From Flectobacillus sp. BAB-3569 (GTDB lineage Bacteria; Bacteroidota; Bacteroidia; Cytophagales; Spirosomataceae): 64,000 nt of DNA. The notes under the pieces were generated by a model. That model was not told where the DNA came from. It saw nothing but the letters and a program-made list of their open reading frames with translations, and searched no databases. Positions 34,789 to 44,278 of the stretch are shown here, piece by piece. Each line of letters begins with the position of its first letter. The stretch's first letter is position 1. The position numbers and the translations under genes were made by a program. The stretch is from assembly GCF_002270355.1 (NCBI RefSeq), contig NZ_NJFZ01000006.1, positions 1 through 64,000 on the forward strand. The letters run 5' to 3'.

Positions 34789-35982
34789 CTAGAAATTAAA
34801 TTGTGCTTGTAATCTCAACAAATTACCGATTTGATGATTGTCAGGAAGGTTAGCGTCTTCGTAAGTTCTGTTTGAAATAGTATAAGTAGCAGTAAATTCA
34901 AAATAGTTTTTTAATTGCCATTCGGCACCAATTTCCAAGTCTTTTACCAAGTAGCTACGAGCATCAATTTCATGTTTTTTACCTCCATTGTAGTACTGAT
35001 ATTTGATAAAAGGCGTAACAAAATTATCGTTAACCTTCTGTCTCCACATCACTTGTGCATAACCTCCGTGTAGATTTCTTACTTCAGTCGTCATTGTTTC
35101 AGGGTTGAATTGCGGTCCTTGCCCAACATTATACTCTGCTTGAAAACCAAAAGGTTGTGGGTACACTACCACCGTTGCGCCAACACGGCGGTCTGTAAAG
35201 TCTGAAACCGTAGCTTTATTTTTTGTGTTTTTTTCAATCACATATTTTCCTGTATATGCCTGCAAGCTCGTTTCTATAATTTGACCATTCTTAAATTGAA
35301 ATGGATAGGTAATTCTCGAAACTACATGTGGTTCGTTATTAGCTTCGGTTCTGTTGGCATTTTGACCGTTGTAAAAACCCAATGCAAATACCCCATAATC
35401 GCCACTACCTTTGAGACCCGAAGAAACCAAATAAGCAAAACGCTCACGGATTTTGGCTGGTGCCCAATAGAAAAATACACCCAAATCTCGCTCGTTAGAA
35501 ACAGGACTATTGGTCGGATCGGCACGGTCGAGTGAAAGACGGTTTTGTGAAGATTGCATATTTTCGAAACCGTAAGGTACTTTGCTTTGTCCAAAGCGCA
35601 AGCGATATTCTTTTTTAGCATCGAGAGCCAAATCAAAATACGCATCACGGATTTGTAAGGCGTGTTGAAAACTTCCACTGACATTAGAAGCAAAGTCAGG
35701 CTGGATATAGATATATAATCTTTCGGATACATCGCCCGAAATAATCACACGTCCACGGCGGATAAAGAAACCACCATTTTCTCCCCAAGATCTATCACAT
35801 TGCTCACATTTGAGCTTTTCGTTGGTTTCTAATAAACGATTGTAACGTACTTGTGCATAACCTCTAATCGAGATTTTTTCATACCATTTTTTTGGTGCTA
35901 CTGTTTTCTCTGTGCTCTGAGCTAAAGAGAAATATACAGGACATAAAATAATAAGGTAAACAAGGGCTTTTAACGTTTTCAT
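34789..35982 (-). CDS. Phosphate-selective porin O/P-like outer-membrane protein
   Basis: The 397-residue product has a signal peptide (MKTLKALVYLIILCPVYFSLAQ). Mature sequence ISIRGYAQVRYNRLLET, FFIRRGRVIISGDVSERLYI and YIQPDFASN, then DAYFDLALDAKKEYRLRFGQ and KVPYGFENMQSSQNRLSLDR, is characteristic of OprO/OprP-type porins. A Cys pair (CEQC, near residue 59) lies before the first strands. It is third in a minus-strand group after the PiT transporter and the DUF2490 protein, supporting a role in phosphate or polyphosphate uptake. Confidence 0.9.
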   Translation of the reverse strand: MKTLKALVYLIILCPVYFSLAQSTEKTVAPKKWYEKISIRGYAQVRYNRLLETNEKLKCEQCDRSWGENGGFFIRRGRVIISGDVSERLYIYIQPDFASNVSGSFQHALQIRDAYFDLALDAKKEYRLRFGQSKVPYGFENMQSSQNRLSLDRADPTNSPVSNERDLGVFFYWAPAKIRERFAYLVSSGLKGSGDYGVFALGFYNGQNANRTEANNEPHVVSRITYPFQFKNGQIIETSLQAYTGKYVIEKNTKNKATVSDFTDRRVGATVVVYPQPFGFQAEYNVGQGPQFNPETMTTEVRNLHGGYAQVMWRQKVNDNFVTPFIKYQYYNGGKKHEIDARSYLVKDLEIGAEWQLKNYFEFTATYTISNRTYEDANLPDNHQIGNLLRLQAQFNF

Positions 35983-36184
35983 AAAACTTGAAGATTCTAC
36001 CGTAACGACATAGTAATCCCATAGAATTGAACGCCAGTTTTCAATAAAAACAGGGGTTAATTCGCAAAAATTACTGATTCGATATAAGATTACTCATCAT
36101 AAAGACAATAAGAAATCATACACGAAAATGGATTTCGATACAGGATGGAAGTTAATTTATTTGTCTGTGATTTGTGGTTCTTTA

Positions 36185-36222
36185 CTGTTAATTGTCAGAT
36201 AGGCCTATCCGACAATTAACAG
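36185..36222. repeat. 38-bp near-perfect palindrome
   Basis: CTGTTAATTGTC, then GATAGG, is mirrored by CCTATC, then GACAATTAACAG, with a single A-C mismatch and no loop. It lies 14 bases past the DUF2490 stop and before the porin. There is no strong T run, so it may be a terminator of a different type, an RNA-processing hairpin, or an operator. Confidence 0.7.
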
Positions 36223-36235
36223 CTATTTATATTAA

Positions 36236-37075
36236 TTACTTGTTATTCTTACTAAATAATTGCTCAAAATTGCTAATGGCTAAATTGAGTTGAAGGATAT
36301 TATTAATCTCAACATTGTCTTTGTTCGCATTATTGAAACGGAAAATGGTTTGTTGCATATAACCTGCTTCAACTGCCACAAACTTATTGAATTTGTACCC
36401 AAGTCCAACTAATAAACGGTTCTGGTCCATTAGATTAATGTTTGAAACTTTCTCGCCCATATTCACAAACAATTCATCATAAGCTTGTGCATAAAGGGTA
36501 TTATCATCCATTTTGGCGTGGTTGATAGGAAGGGTCATTTTTACTTGATAACGGAAACGTTCTCTGAATGTCGCATTTGAGAAGTCACCACCATACAAAA
36601 AGCTTTTGTCATCGATACTTTGATTTTGTCCTAGCCAACGAAATTCATAGCGAAAACGGTTATCGATGCGTAAGCGACCAATGTTTTGCGACAAGGTAAC
36701 TTGTGGAGATATACGATATTCTGAAAAAAAAGCGGAAGGAGCGCCATTGCTGAAGCGATTGGAACCTATCCAACCAAATGGCATCAATGAAAATCTTACG
36801 TTAGGATTAAGCTGAAAATGTACCCATGGACGAAAAACGTGCTGATTAAGATTATGGTAAGGGTTACCAGTTGTAGTACTTTCATTGTAATCCCCTTGCA
36901 TATCTTGGCGACGTTGCTGGTTTTCTAGTTGCCATGAGAATTTTCCTGCAATTTTTCCCGAAATATTTAAGTCCGTCCAACCATTAGAAATATGATAATA
37001 GTTTCTTGGACTCTGGGAAAAAGATAATGCAGTAGCCATCAACGACAAAATTGCCGTCATGATAAACTTTTTCAT
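36236..37075 (-). CDS. DUF2490 family outer-membrane protein
   Basis: From ATG at 37075 the 279-residue product has a signal peptide (MKKFIMTAILSLMATALSFS). The body is beta-rich with WTDLNISGKIAGKFSWQLEN, FRPWVHFQLNPNVRFSLMPF and LLVGLGYKFNKFVAVEAGYM, the pattern of DUF2490 barrels. Function is unknown; its position between a phosphate transporter and a phosphate-type porin suggests a related envelope role. A terminator separates it from the transporter gene upstream, so it may be transcribed independently. The longer frame from 37117 adds 14 codons before the signal. Confidence 0.85.
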   Translation of the reverse strand: MKKFIMTAILSLMATALSFSQSPRNYYHISNGWTDLNISGKIAGKFSWQLENQQRRQDMQGDYNESTTTGNPYHNLNQHVFRPWVHFQLNPNVRFSLMPFGWIGSNRFSNGAPSAFFSEYRISPQVTLSQNIGRLRIDNRFRYEFRWLGQNQSIDDKSFLYGGDFSNATFRERFRYQVKMTLPINHAKMDDNTLYAQAYDELFVNMGEKVSNINLMDQNRLLVGLGYKFNKFVAVEAGYMQQTIFRFNNANKDNVEINNILQLNLAISNFEQLFSKNNK

Positions 37076-37126
37076 AAACTTGGATTTTCTATATTGGTAG
37101 TATATGTTGAAATTCAATCTTGTACT

Positions 37127-37167
37127 AAAAGAGTCTCATGGTTTTCAACGACCATGAGACTCTTTTT
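37127..37167 (-). terminator. Terminator of the PiT gene
   Basis: A perfect 16-bp stem (AAAAGAGTCTCATGGT and its complement) with a short loop, with T run on either strand. It follows the transporter stop by 11 bases. Confidence 0.9.
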
Positions 37168-37177
37168 AAATGATGGA

Positions 37178-38629
37178 TTAACCAATAATCCAACGGAAGA
37201 AAACAAACAATGTAGCTGATAAAAGAATCGTAACTGGAAGTGTCAATACCCAAGCCATTACGATGTTTTTCACTGTACCACCTTGTAAGTTTTTGATACC
37301 TTTTGAAGCTACCATCGAACCAGCGATACCCGACGAAAGAACGTGAGTGGTAGATACTGGCCATTTGTAAGCCGTAGCCAAACCGATTGTGATAGAAGCA
37401 ACCAACTCAGCCGAAGCACCTTGAGCGTAAGAAAGGTGTTGCTTACCGATTTTCTCACCGATTGTTACTACAATTCTTTTCCAACCAATCATAGTACCTA
37501 AACCTAATGATAAAGCAATCATCCACATTACCCAAGCTGGAGCAAAGTCTGTTAATGACGAAAGACCTTTGTTTGAGTTACCGAATGAGAAGAAAGGAGC
37601 TTTATCACCAGCAGTAGCTTTTTTCAGTTCTTTTTTGTCGTCAGCACTTAAGCTTACTGCATCGCTTTCAGACAATTTTTTTGTATGCTTATTAATAGCT
37701 AAAACATCTTTACGAATCTCTAGTTTTTTCTCAGTAGACAAATGATTAATTAATGATTTGTCTGTCAAAATTGTATTCAAAGCTACAGTAGCTTTCATTA
37801 CTTTCGTATAACTTTCTTTTTCAGTAGAAGAAAGTTTGTTTGTATCGATTTTAGCAATGATTGTCTGAACTTTTACTACGGCACCTTGCAATTTGAATGG
37901 ATCAACATCGGTATTGATCGCAAAATAACTTGGTAAGAAAGCAATCAAAATCATCATTACAAGACCGATACCTTTTTGACCGTCGTTACGTCCGTGGAAG
38001 AAACTTACCAATGTACAAGTCAAAAACAAAATACCACGAATCCACATTGGAGGAGGAGTATCTTTTTTCGGCTCTTTAAAAATTTCTTTATTAGGAACAG
38101 ATTTTTTCAAAATGTACATAAATACAATTGCCACAGCAAAACCAAACAATGGAGATAACAAAAGTGCCTGACCAATTTCGGTAGCTTTATCCCAGTTTAC
38201 TGTTGATAAACCAGCTTTATTTTCAGGTAAAAGAGCGTATCCAACACCAATACCAATGATTGAACCAATCAATGTGTGAGAAGAAGACGCTGGAATACCA
38301 AAATACCATGTTCCTAAGTTCCAAATAATAGCGGCACCTAACATAGATAAAGCCGTGGCCATGGAGTGATAGACGTTGGGGTCTATGAGTAGCTCCGTGG
38401 GTAATAATCCAATGATTGACATCGTTACACCAACACCACCAGTCAACAAACCAATAAAGTTCATAAAACCAGACCATACAACGGCTTGAGTAGGCTTCAA
38501 TGAGTTTGTGTAGATAACAGTCGCAACCGCGTTAGCTGTATCGTGGAAACCATTAACAAATTCGAAAGCACAGGCTAAGAATAAGCAAAGGAAAAGTAAA
38601 ATGAACAAGGACGTATCTAATCCGAACAT
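37178..38629 (-). CDS. Inorganic phosphate transporter, PiT family
   Basis: The 483-residue inner-membrane carrier has about ten membrane helices in two halves. The PiT repeats are visible as FVNGFHDTANAVATVIYTNS (about residues 24-43) and FFHGRNDGQKGIGLVMMILI (about 213-232), and SSSHTLIGSIIGIGVGYAL and WPVSTTHVLSSGIAGSM mark the two substrate regions. A soluble loop of about 100 residues (about 250-350, rich in Lys, Ser and Thr) lies between. It imports phosphate with cations. No phoU-like gene is adjacent. Downstream lie a DUF2490 barrel and an OprO/P-like porin. Confidence 0.93.
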   Translation of the reverse strand: MFGLDTSLFILLFLCLFLACAFEFVNGFHDTANAVATVIYTNSLKPTQAVVWSGFMNFIGLLTGGVGVTMSIIGLLPTELLIDPNVYHSMATALSMLGAAIIWNLGTWYFGIPASSSHTLIGSIIGIGVGYALLPENKAGLSTVNWDKATEIGQALLLSPLFGFAVAIVFMYILKKSVPNKEIFKEPKKDTPPPMWIRGILFLTCTLVSFFHGRNDGQKGIGLVMMILIAFLPSYFAINTDVDPFKLQGAVVKVQTIIAKIDTNKLSSTEKESYTKVMKATVALNTILTDKSLINHLSTEKKLEIRKDVLAINKHTKKLSESDAVSLSADDKKELKKATAGDKAPFFSFGNSNKGLSSLTDFAPAWVMWMIALSLGLGTMIGWKRIVVTIGEKIGKQHLSYAQGASAELVASITIGLATAYKWPVSTTHVLSSGIAGSMVASKGIKNLQGGTVKNIVMAWVLTLPVTILLSATLFVFFRWIIG

Positions 38630-38927
38630 AGTTTTTGAGAATTAATTATATGATATAAGAACGAATGCGTAAAAAGGAATTTTTGAATTAGTGAATCAGG
38701 TATTTTATCGTTTTTCTTATATCCCAAGTATTATTAAGACTTTTCATATTGGTATTTATCGCACAAAAGTAAAAATACTTATTTACGTCAATGTTAAGGA
38801 ATTGTTAAATTTGGTAACATTGGGATAATTGCTTGATATTTAAGAATTTGTTATAATTTTTCCGAGTTAAGATATTACTTTGCTGATAAATACAAACTAA
38901 ATACCTGTATCACCACCACAAACCCAC

Positions 38928-41353
38928 ATGAACAAACCAGTTGGATTGCTATGTCTTCTTTTGTATGTATTACTGTTGTTTGACACCTCAGTATTTGGGC
39001 AAAATGCCTCAAAAATTACGATCAGTGGCTACATCAAAGAAGCTGGAAGCGCCGAGCTGCTGCCAGGGGTAAATGTTATGCTGAAGGGTACCCGCATTGG
39101 GACTCAAAGCAATAATTACGGTTTTTATTCCTTGAGTGTTCTGGCTCAGGATAGTATTGAGGTGGTTTATAGTTTTGTAGGCTATCAAGTCTTTTCTCAA
39201 AAAATAGACGCAAAATCAAAATCGCTTACTATCAATGTTGATTTAAAACCTAGTAATCAAGATCTGGAGGAGGTAAAAGTCGTCGCCAATAGCGTTGAGC
39301 AACAAAAACTTTCGGAGCAAGTGCAAATGTCGCAGATTTCCATTCCGATTCAACAAATCAAAGAGATTCCAGCCTTCATGGGTGAAAAAGATGTATTGAA
39401 AGTTCTCCAACTGATGCCTGGCGTGCAAAAAGGAGCAGAAGGGAATGCTGGAATTTATGTGCGTGGTGGTGGCCCCGACCAAAATCTCCTGATTCTGGAC
39501 GATGCCCCAGTATATAATGCCTATCACTTGTTTGGATTTTTCTCGGTATTTAATGGCGACGCACTCAAAAGCGTTGAACTAACCAAGGGCGGATTTCCTG
39601 CCCGTTTTGGTGGTCGACTTTCATCGGTAATAGAAATGCAAATGAAAGAAGGCAATAAAGAAGATTACCATGTAGAAGGAGGAATTGGCCTGATTGGGGC
39701 AAGAGTAGTAGCCGAAGGGCCTATTGATAAGCAAAAACGTTCATCATTTTTAGTATCTGCCAGACGCACTTATTTGGATATTTTGACCCAACCACTTATT
39801 CCCAAAGAACAAAAAGGAAGTCGCTACTATTTTTATGATTTCAATGCCAAATTGAATTATGATTTTGGACAAAAAAATCGACTATTCCTAAGTGGATATT
39901 TCGGGCAAGATCGACTCTATGTAAGAGATATGCAGTTGCAATCTAAATTGGAATCGTCGATTGAATGGGGAAACCAAACCGCTACCATACGCTGGAATCA
40001 CCTTTATAGCGATAACCTTTTCAGTAATCTGTCTTTGATTTATAGTAAATACGATTTTATGACATCAAGTTTACAGTCTAATCTTGATGCAATAGGTATC
40101 AATAATTTCAGTTTGTATTATTCTTCTGGTATCAGAGACCTTGGTGCCAAGTTTGATATTGATTTTTTACCTAATCCCATTCATACTCTCAAAGCAGGAG
40201 CGCTAGCCACCATGCACCGTTTTACGCCATCTGCCATTGAGTTACAAGACGATATTGCTTCACGCTATAAAGATGCAGTCGAAAATATCGATGCGCTTGA
40301 ATTAGGTATTTATCTGGAAGATAATTACAAGCCTCTCCCCAATTTACGATTCAACATAGGTTTACGCTATTCTAGTTTTAGTACTTCCGAAAAAGGATAT
40401 CATAACTGGGAACCTCGCGGGGCTATGGCATGGACCTTACCCAAAGACTGGGCTTTGAAAGCATCGTATGCCGTAATGAATCAATATATTCATTTGGTGT
40501 CAAATTCAGGAGCAAGTTTGCCTACGGATTTATGGGTACCTTCTACTGACTTAATAAAACCGCAGCGCTCGCAGCAAGTAGCTTTGGGTTTTGCCAAAGA
40601 TTTTCCCGAGCGACAGTTTAGTATTACGTTAGAAGGCTTCTATAAAACTATGAATCAAATCGTGGCATTGAAGGAGGGAAGCTCTTTTATCTTAAACGGT
40701 AGCCTTCAACGATTTACACAGGCCAAATCTCAAGAATCTCCATGGGAAAGTAATATGACTGCGGGCAAAGGGCGTTCTTATGGAGCTGAGTTTTTGTTAC
40801 AGAAAAAACAGGTAAGTTTTCGGGCTGGATAGGTTATACTTTATCTTGGATTTTCCACCAGTTTGATGAATTGAATTTTGGGAAAGAGTTTTATCCCAAA
40901 TACGACCGTCGTCATGATTTGTCCTTAGTAGGTATTTACCATTTAAAACCAAATGTTACGTTATCAGCTACGTGGGTATATGGAACAGGCAATGTGTTTA
41001 CGATTCCAATTTCTACTTATGAAGTTTATAGTCATATCCCAGGTTTGAATCAAACTGGCGTAAATCAATATTATAACAGTGCCCGTGAAATACCTGATTA
41101 TCGCGAAAGAAATAATTTTCGTGCACCGCCTTACCATCGCTTAGATGTGGGAGTGCAGTTCCATAAAAAACTGAAGAAAGGACATACTCGTACTTGGGAG
41201 TTTGGGGTTTATAATCTTTACAATCGCAAGAATGCCTATTTCTATTCCTTCAAAAGCGTGTATAACACCACAACCGACCAGACTACTAAATCCTTGGCAC
41301 AGTATGCATTGTTTGGGATTATTCCTTCAGCAACTTATAGTTTTAAATTTTAA
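38928..41353 (+). pseudogene. TonB-dependent receptor, split by a one-base frameshift
   Basis: The first frame (38928-40832) gives a signal peptide, a carboxypeptidase-regulatory-like domain (about residues 30-110), and the plug (IPAFMGEKDVLKVLQLMPGV, YVRGGGPDQNLILLDDAPVY-like text), then the barrel to LLQKKQVSFRAG. The second frame continues the barrel from about 40809 to 41353, ending FGIIPSATYSFKF. Adding one A to the A6 run at 40803-40808 restores FLLQKKTGKFSGWIGYTLSW and a single protein of 808 residues. Such receptors import large or scarce nutrients with TonB energy. The DUF4249 gene follows after 11 bases, its usual partner. Confidence 0.88.
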
Positions 41354-41364
41354 TCTAACAGACC

Positions 41365-42318
41365 ATGAAATCATTTCAATTTTGGCAAAAAATAGCAGTG
41401 GTAATAATGGCTCTGTTATCACTTAGTTCTTGTGAAACATTGGTCAATAATATTGCCCTTCCGTATGAAGAAAAACTGGTATTGCAGAGTTTTATTTGTC
41501 CGCAGGATACCATGATAGAAATATCATTGACTACCAACCAACCTGTAATTGGTGTTATCAACGAAGGTGAAGACCGATATCCAGTATTAAAAGATGCCGT
41601 AATTACGCTTTCGGATGGCACAAGAACTGTTACAGCCAAATACCAACAAATTACCTATCTTGATTATATCGAAGTAGACAGTACGGGACATTACAAAGAA
41701 AATTTTTTGACGAAAGACCGATATGTCATTTCGACCAAAGATATTCCTATTGTAGCAGGTGCAACGTACACCATGATAGCCAAAGCTAGGGGGAAAGAAG
41801 TAAAAGCAAAATGTACCGTACCAAACCAGCGAGTACAGCGAACAGCGATTAATCCATCATTGACAACAGGTTATGACCGAAATAGTAAAGCTTACCCAGC
41901 TCTTATCGTACGGGTATTAGACTTTGCCAGTACAGTCAATTACTATGCTGTGGGGGCATTTTATTATGAAAACATGAGGGTACTAGATGCTCAAAACCGC
42001 TTTGTGGTGGTTCGCCGTTTTGTCAATAGTCGCCAAGAATATATGAGCGATGCTGGACAAGATGGTATGACCTTGGCTACGCAGCCTATGTTGCTCAATA
42101 CTACCAACGATTTGAATGTAGTTAGTCGCAATGCTGAAATTTATGTTGCTGTAACAGATTATCCATATTATCAGTTTAATATCTCGGTAGACAAAGTTCG
42201 TCGCAGTGGACGGAATCCATTTTCCGAACCTGTACTTACCTATACCAATGTGGAAAATGGTTTGGGCGTTTTTGCTTCTTATCAACAAATTAGAACGGCA
42301 GTCACAGTGATAAAATAA
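41365..42318 (+). CDS. DUF4249 family lipoprotein, receptor partner
   Basis: The 317-residue product has a lipoprotein signal (VIMALLSLSSCETLVN). The mature domain starts ALPYEEKLVLQSFICPQDTM and IEISLTTNQPVIG, then DAVITLSDGTRTVTA, which is the DUF4249 pattern, and ends with NGLGVFASYQQIRTAVTVI. These lipoproteins are encoded next to TonB receptors in Bacteroidota and probably cover or feed the receptor at the cell surface. It starts 11 bases after the receptor stop, so the two form an operon. Substrate unknown. Confidence 0.9.
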   Translation: MKSFQFWQKIAVVIMALLSLSSCETLVNNIALPYEEKLVLQSFICPQDTMIEISLTTNQPVIGVINEGEDRYPVLKDAVITLSDGTRTVTAKYQQITYLDYIEVDSTGHYKENFLTKDRYVISTKDIPIVAGATYTMIAKARGKEVKAKCTVPNQRVQRTAINPSLTTGYDRNSKAYPALIVRVLDFASTVNYYAVGAFYYENMRVLDAQNRFVVVRRFVNSRQEYMSDAGQDGMTLATQPMLLNTTNDLNVVSRNAEIYVAVTDYPYYQFNISVDKVRRSGRNPFSEPVLTYTNVENGLGVFASYQQIRTAVTVIK

Positions 42319-42443
42319 TGGAGAGAATGGTGGTTGAATAATTAATTGAAATGTAGTTGTGAGGCATAGAACTCAAATACTACATTTTATCCAAAGAAAT
42401 TTTAAAAAATACATAATCTCTTAGGTACAAATCACTCATTCCT

Positions 42444-42451
42444 TACCTTTG
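42444..42451 (+). promoter_or_regulatory. Candidate -7 element of hemB
   Basis: TACCTTTG matches TAnnTTTG exactly, 68 bases upstream of the hemB ATG. No clear -33 TTTG at the right spacing was seen. Confidence 0.45.
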
Positions 42452-42519
42452 TGGCACTAAAACTTATGAATGTAGGTTTTTTCAATAAACGCTAGTACAA
42501 AAAACGCTGGCTTGATATT

Positions 42520-43488
42520 ATGCTAAGAAGACCAAGAAGAAATCGTCAGTCTTCGGCTATCCGTGCAATGGTCGAAGAAACAACCGTATCTGTCAATGAT
42601 TTGATTTATCCTATGTTTGTGATGGAAGGTCAAAATCTGACAACCGAAGTAAAATCTATGCCGGGTATTTTCCGCTACTCACTAGATAAATTGCTTGATG
42701 AATTAGCGGTTATTCAAGATTTAGGTATCCGTTCTATTGCCTTATTCCCTCAGATTCCCGAAGCAAAAAAAGATAAATATGCTACCGAAAGCCATCGCCA
42801 AGGTAATATTTATCTCGAATCAATCAACGCTATCAAAAATGCTTTTCCAGAAATCTGCATCATGTCAGACGTAGCCATGGATCCGTACAGTGCAGATGGT
42901 CATGATGGTATCGTCGAAAACGGACAGATTCTCAACGATGAGTCATTGGAAGTGTTGGCAAAAATGGCCGTAGCACAAGCCGAAGCTGGAGCCGACATTG
43001 TTGGTCCATCGGATATGATGGACGGGCGTATTGGGTATATCCGAGAAGCATTAGATGACAAAGGCTTTATCAATGTAGGAATCATGGCTTATTCAGCGAA
43101 ATATGCTTCTGCTTTTTATGGCCCATTCCGTGATGCATTGGATTCAGCACCTAAGTTTGGAGATAAAAAGACCTACCAAATGAATCCTGCCAACATACGA
43201 GAAGCATTGGTTGAGGCTGAATTAGATTATTTGGAAGGAGCAGATTACTTGATGGTAAAACCTGGCTTGGCATATCTTGATGTAATCAAAACCTTGAATG
43301 ATAATTTCAATATCCCAATTGCAGCTTATAACGTATCAGGCGAATATGCGATGGTAAAAGCAGCGGCTCAAAACGGCTGGTTGGATGGTACTCGTACGAT
43401 GGTTGAATGTTTGACATCATTGAAGCGTGCCGGTTCAAAAGTGATTTTGACCTATTTTGCCAAAGAGTATGCAGAGTTGGTGAAATAA
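42520..43488 (+). CDS. hemB: Porphobilinogen synthase (delta-aminolevulinic acid dehydratase)
   Basis: The 322-residue enzyme joins two 5-aminolevulinate molecules into porphobilinogen in haem synthesis. Opening RRPRRNRQSSAIRAMVEETT, SVNDLIYPMFV; DVAMDPYSADGHDGIV replaces the zinc-type Cys cluster (DVCLCxYTxHGHCG) with Asp, Tyr and Ser, so this is the magnesium/potassium type. The Schiff-base lysines lie in IMAYSAKYASAFYGPFRDA and DYLMVKPGLAYLD. It is a single-gene unit followed by family B repeats. Confidence 0.95.
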   Translation: MLRRPRRNRQSSAIRAMVEETTVSVNDLIYPMFVMEGQNLTTEVKSMPGIFRYSLDKLLDELAVIQDLGIRSIALFPQIPEAKKDKYATESHRQGNIYLESINAIKNAFPEICIMSDVAMDPYSADGHDGIVENGQILNDESLEVLAKMAVAQAEAGADIVGPSDMMDGRIGYIREALDDKGFINVGIMAYSAKYASAFYGPFRDALDSAPKFGDKKTYQMNPANIREALVEAELDYLEGADYLMVKPGLAYLDVIKTLNDNFNIPIAAYNVSGEYAMVKAAAQNGWLDGTRTMVECLTSLKRAGSKVILTYFAKEYAELVK

Positions 43489-43493
43489 TAGTG

Positions 43494-43584
43494 GGCTTTC
43501 GGCATTAAGCTCTGTGCAATAGGCTAAATGTTTATAAATCATAAACATATTTTGCCAAGCGCCCAGAGCTGATTGCCGAAAACC
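43494..43584. repeat. Family B-related inverted repeat
   Basis: GGCTTTCGGCATTAAGCTCTG-type left arm (43494-43514) faces CAGAGCTGATTGCCGAAAACC-type right arm (to 43584), with a few mismatches; the inner ATGTTTATAAATCATAAACAT is itself a palindrome, given here as two halves around ATA. It lies right after the hemB stop. Confidence 0.75.
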
Positions 43585-43608
43585 TAATATGGCGTTATTA
43601 TCAACTAC

Positions 43609-43637
43609 AAAGCCTCTCACCATAGGTAGGAGGCTTT
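43609..43637 (+). terminator. Possible hemB terminator hairpin
   Basis: AAAGCCTC and GAGGCTTT form a stem extended by ACC/GGT. The downstream T run is short, so termination strength is uncertain. Confidence 0.5.
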
Positions 43638-43770
43638 AGTCATTAACCTTTTCTATTATTTGATAATTTTAATTTTTAATAATTTCTCAGGTTAAAGCTT
43701 AAGCTTGTCTAAGAGATTGTTTTTTTTGAACAGAAGAAAATTGCAAAGCGTACCTTGCTGATAAATTTAT

Positions 43771-44192
43771 GTAATAGTAAAAATTTAAGTAATCGTTCAG
43801 GATTATATGTGTTTAGGCAACAGGCACAAGGCAAAGAGTGTTAAAATGTTTTTAACGACCACAGACATGCATTTTTCCCAAAGCCCACCGCCGAAAGCCG
43901 ATACCTGAAAGCCTAAGCACAATCTTAAACTTTATTTTGCCCACTAACTTAAGTATTAGTGCTGAATTATGAGTTGTGAATTGTGAATGTAAAATTTTAA
44001 TTATCAACATCTTACATCTCCAATTGATTAAATCTAATTCTGCACGATTACTTAATAGTAAAACTTTAAGTAATCGTACAGGATTAGATGTGTTTAGGCA
44101 CAAGGCAAAGAATGTTATTTTTTTAGTAACTATAAATCTATTTTTGCCGAGTGCTCAAAGCTGAAAGCCGTAAGCTCAAAAATCAAATTTCA
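43771..44192. repeat. Duplicated family B block with family A2 insert
   Basis: A 49-base direct repeat (43771-43819 and 44052-44100, about 44 of 49 matching; contains TTTAAGTAATCGT-CAGGATTA) leads into a family B unit each time (43808-43940 and 44090-44192). Between them lies a family A2 unit (43950-44007) in direct orientation to that at 33667 reversed. A perfect 12-bp inverted repeat ACGATTACTTAA sits at 44044-44077. No gene is present in the whole 43489-44278 gap of 790 bases. Confidence 0.75.
43950..44007 (+). repeat. Family A2 repeat
   Basis: 58 bases containing GCTGAATTATGAGTTGTGAA and AATGTAAAATTTTAATTATC; 54 of 58 match the reverse complement of 33667-33724. Confidence 0.8.
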
Positions 44193-44278
44193 CCTTCGTA
44201 TAAGACTAGTAATCAAAATATTACACTCAAAACTCATACTTATACTTTTCTCAAAATGCGTTTTGTTTTCTCTTTCAA

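Noticed and set aside
43852-44164. Open frames on both strands (83 and 62 residues)
   Set aside because: They lie entirely in family A2/B repeats and have repetitive, AT-rich translations.
28290-44192. Recurring short repeats considered as a CRISPR array
   Set aside because: Copies are scattered over kilobases, differ in length, are internally palindromic and have no regular spacers; no cas genes are present.
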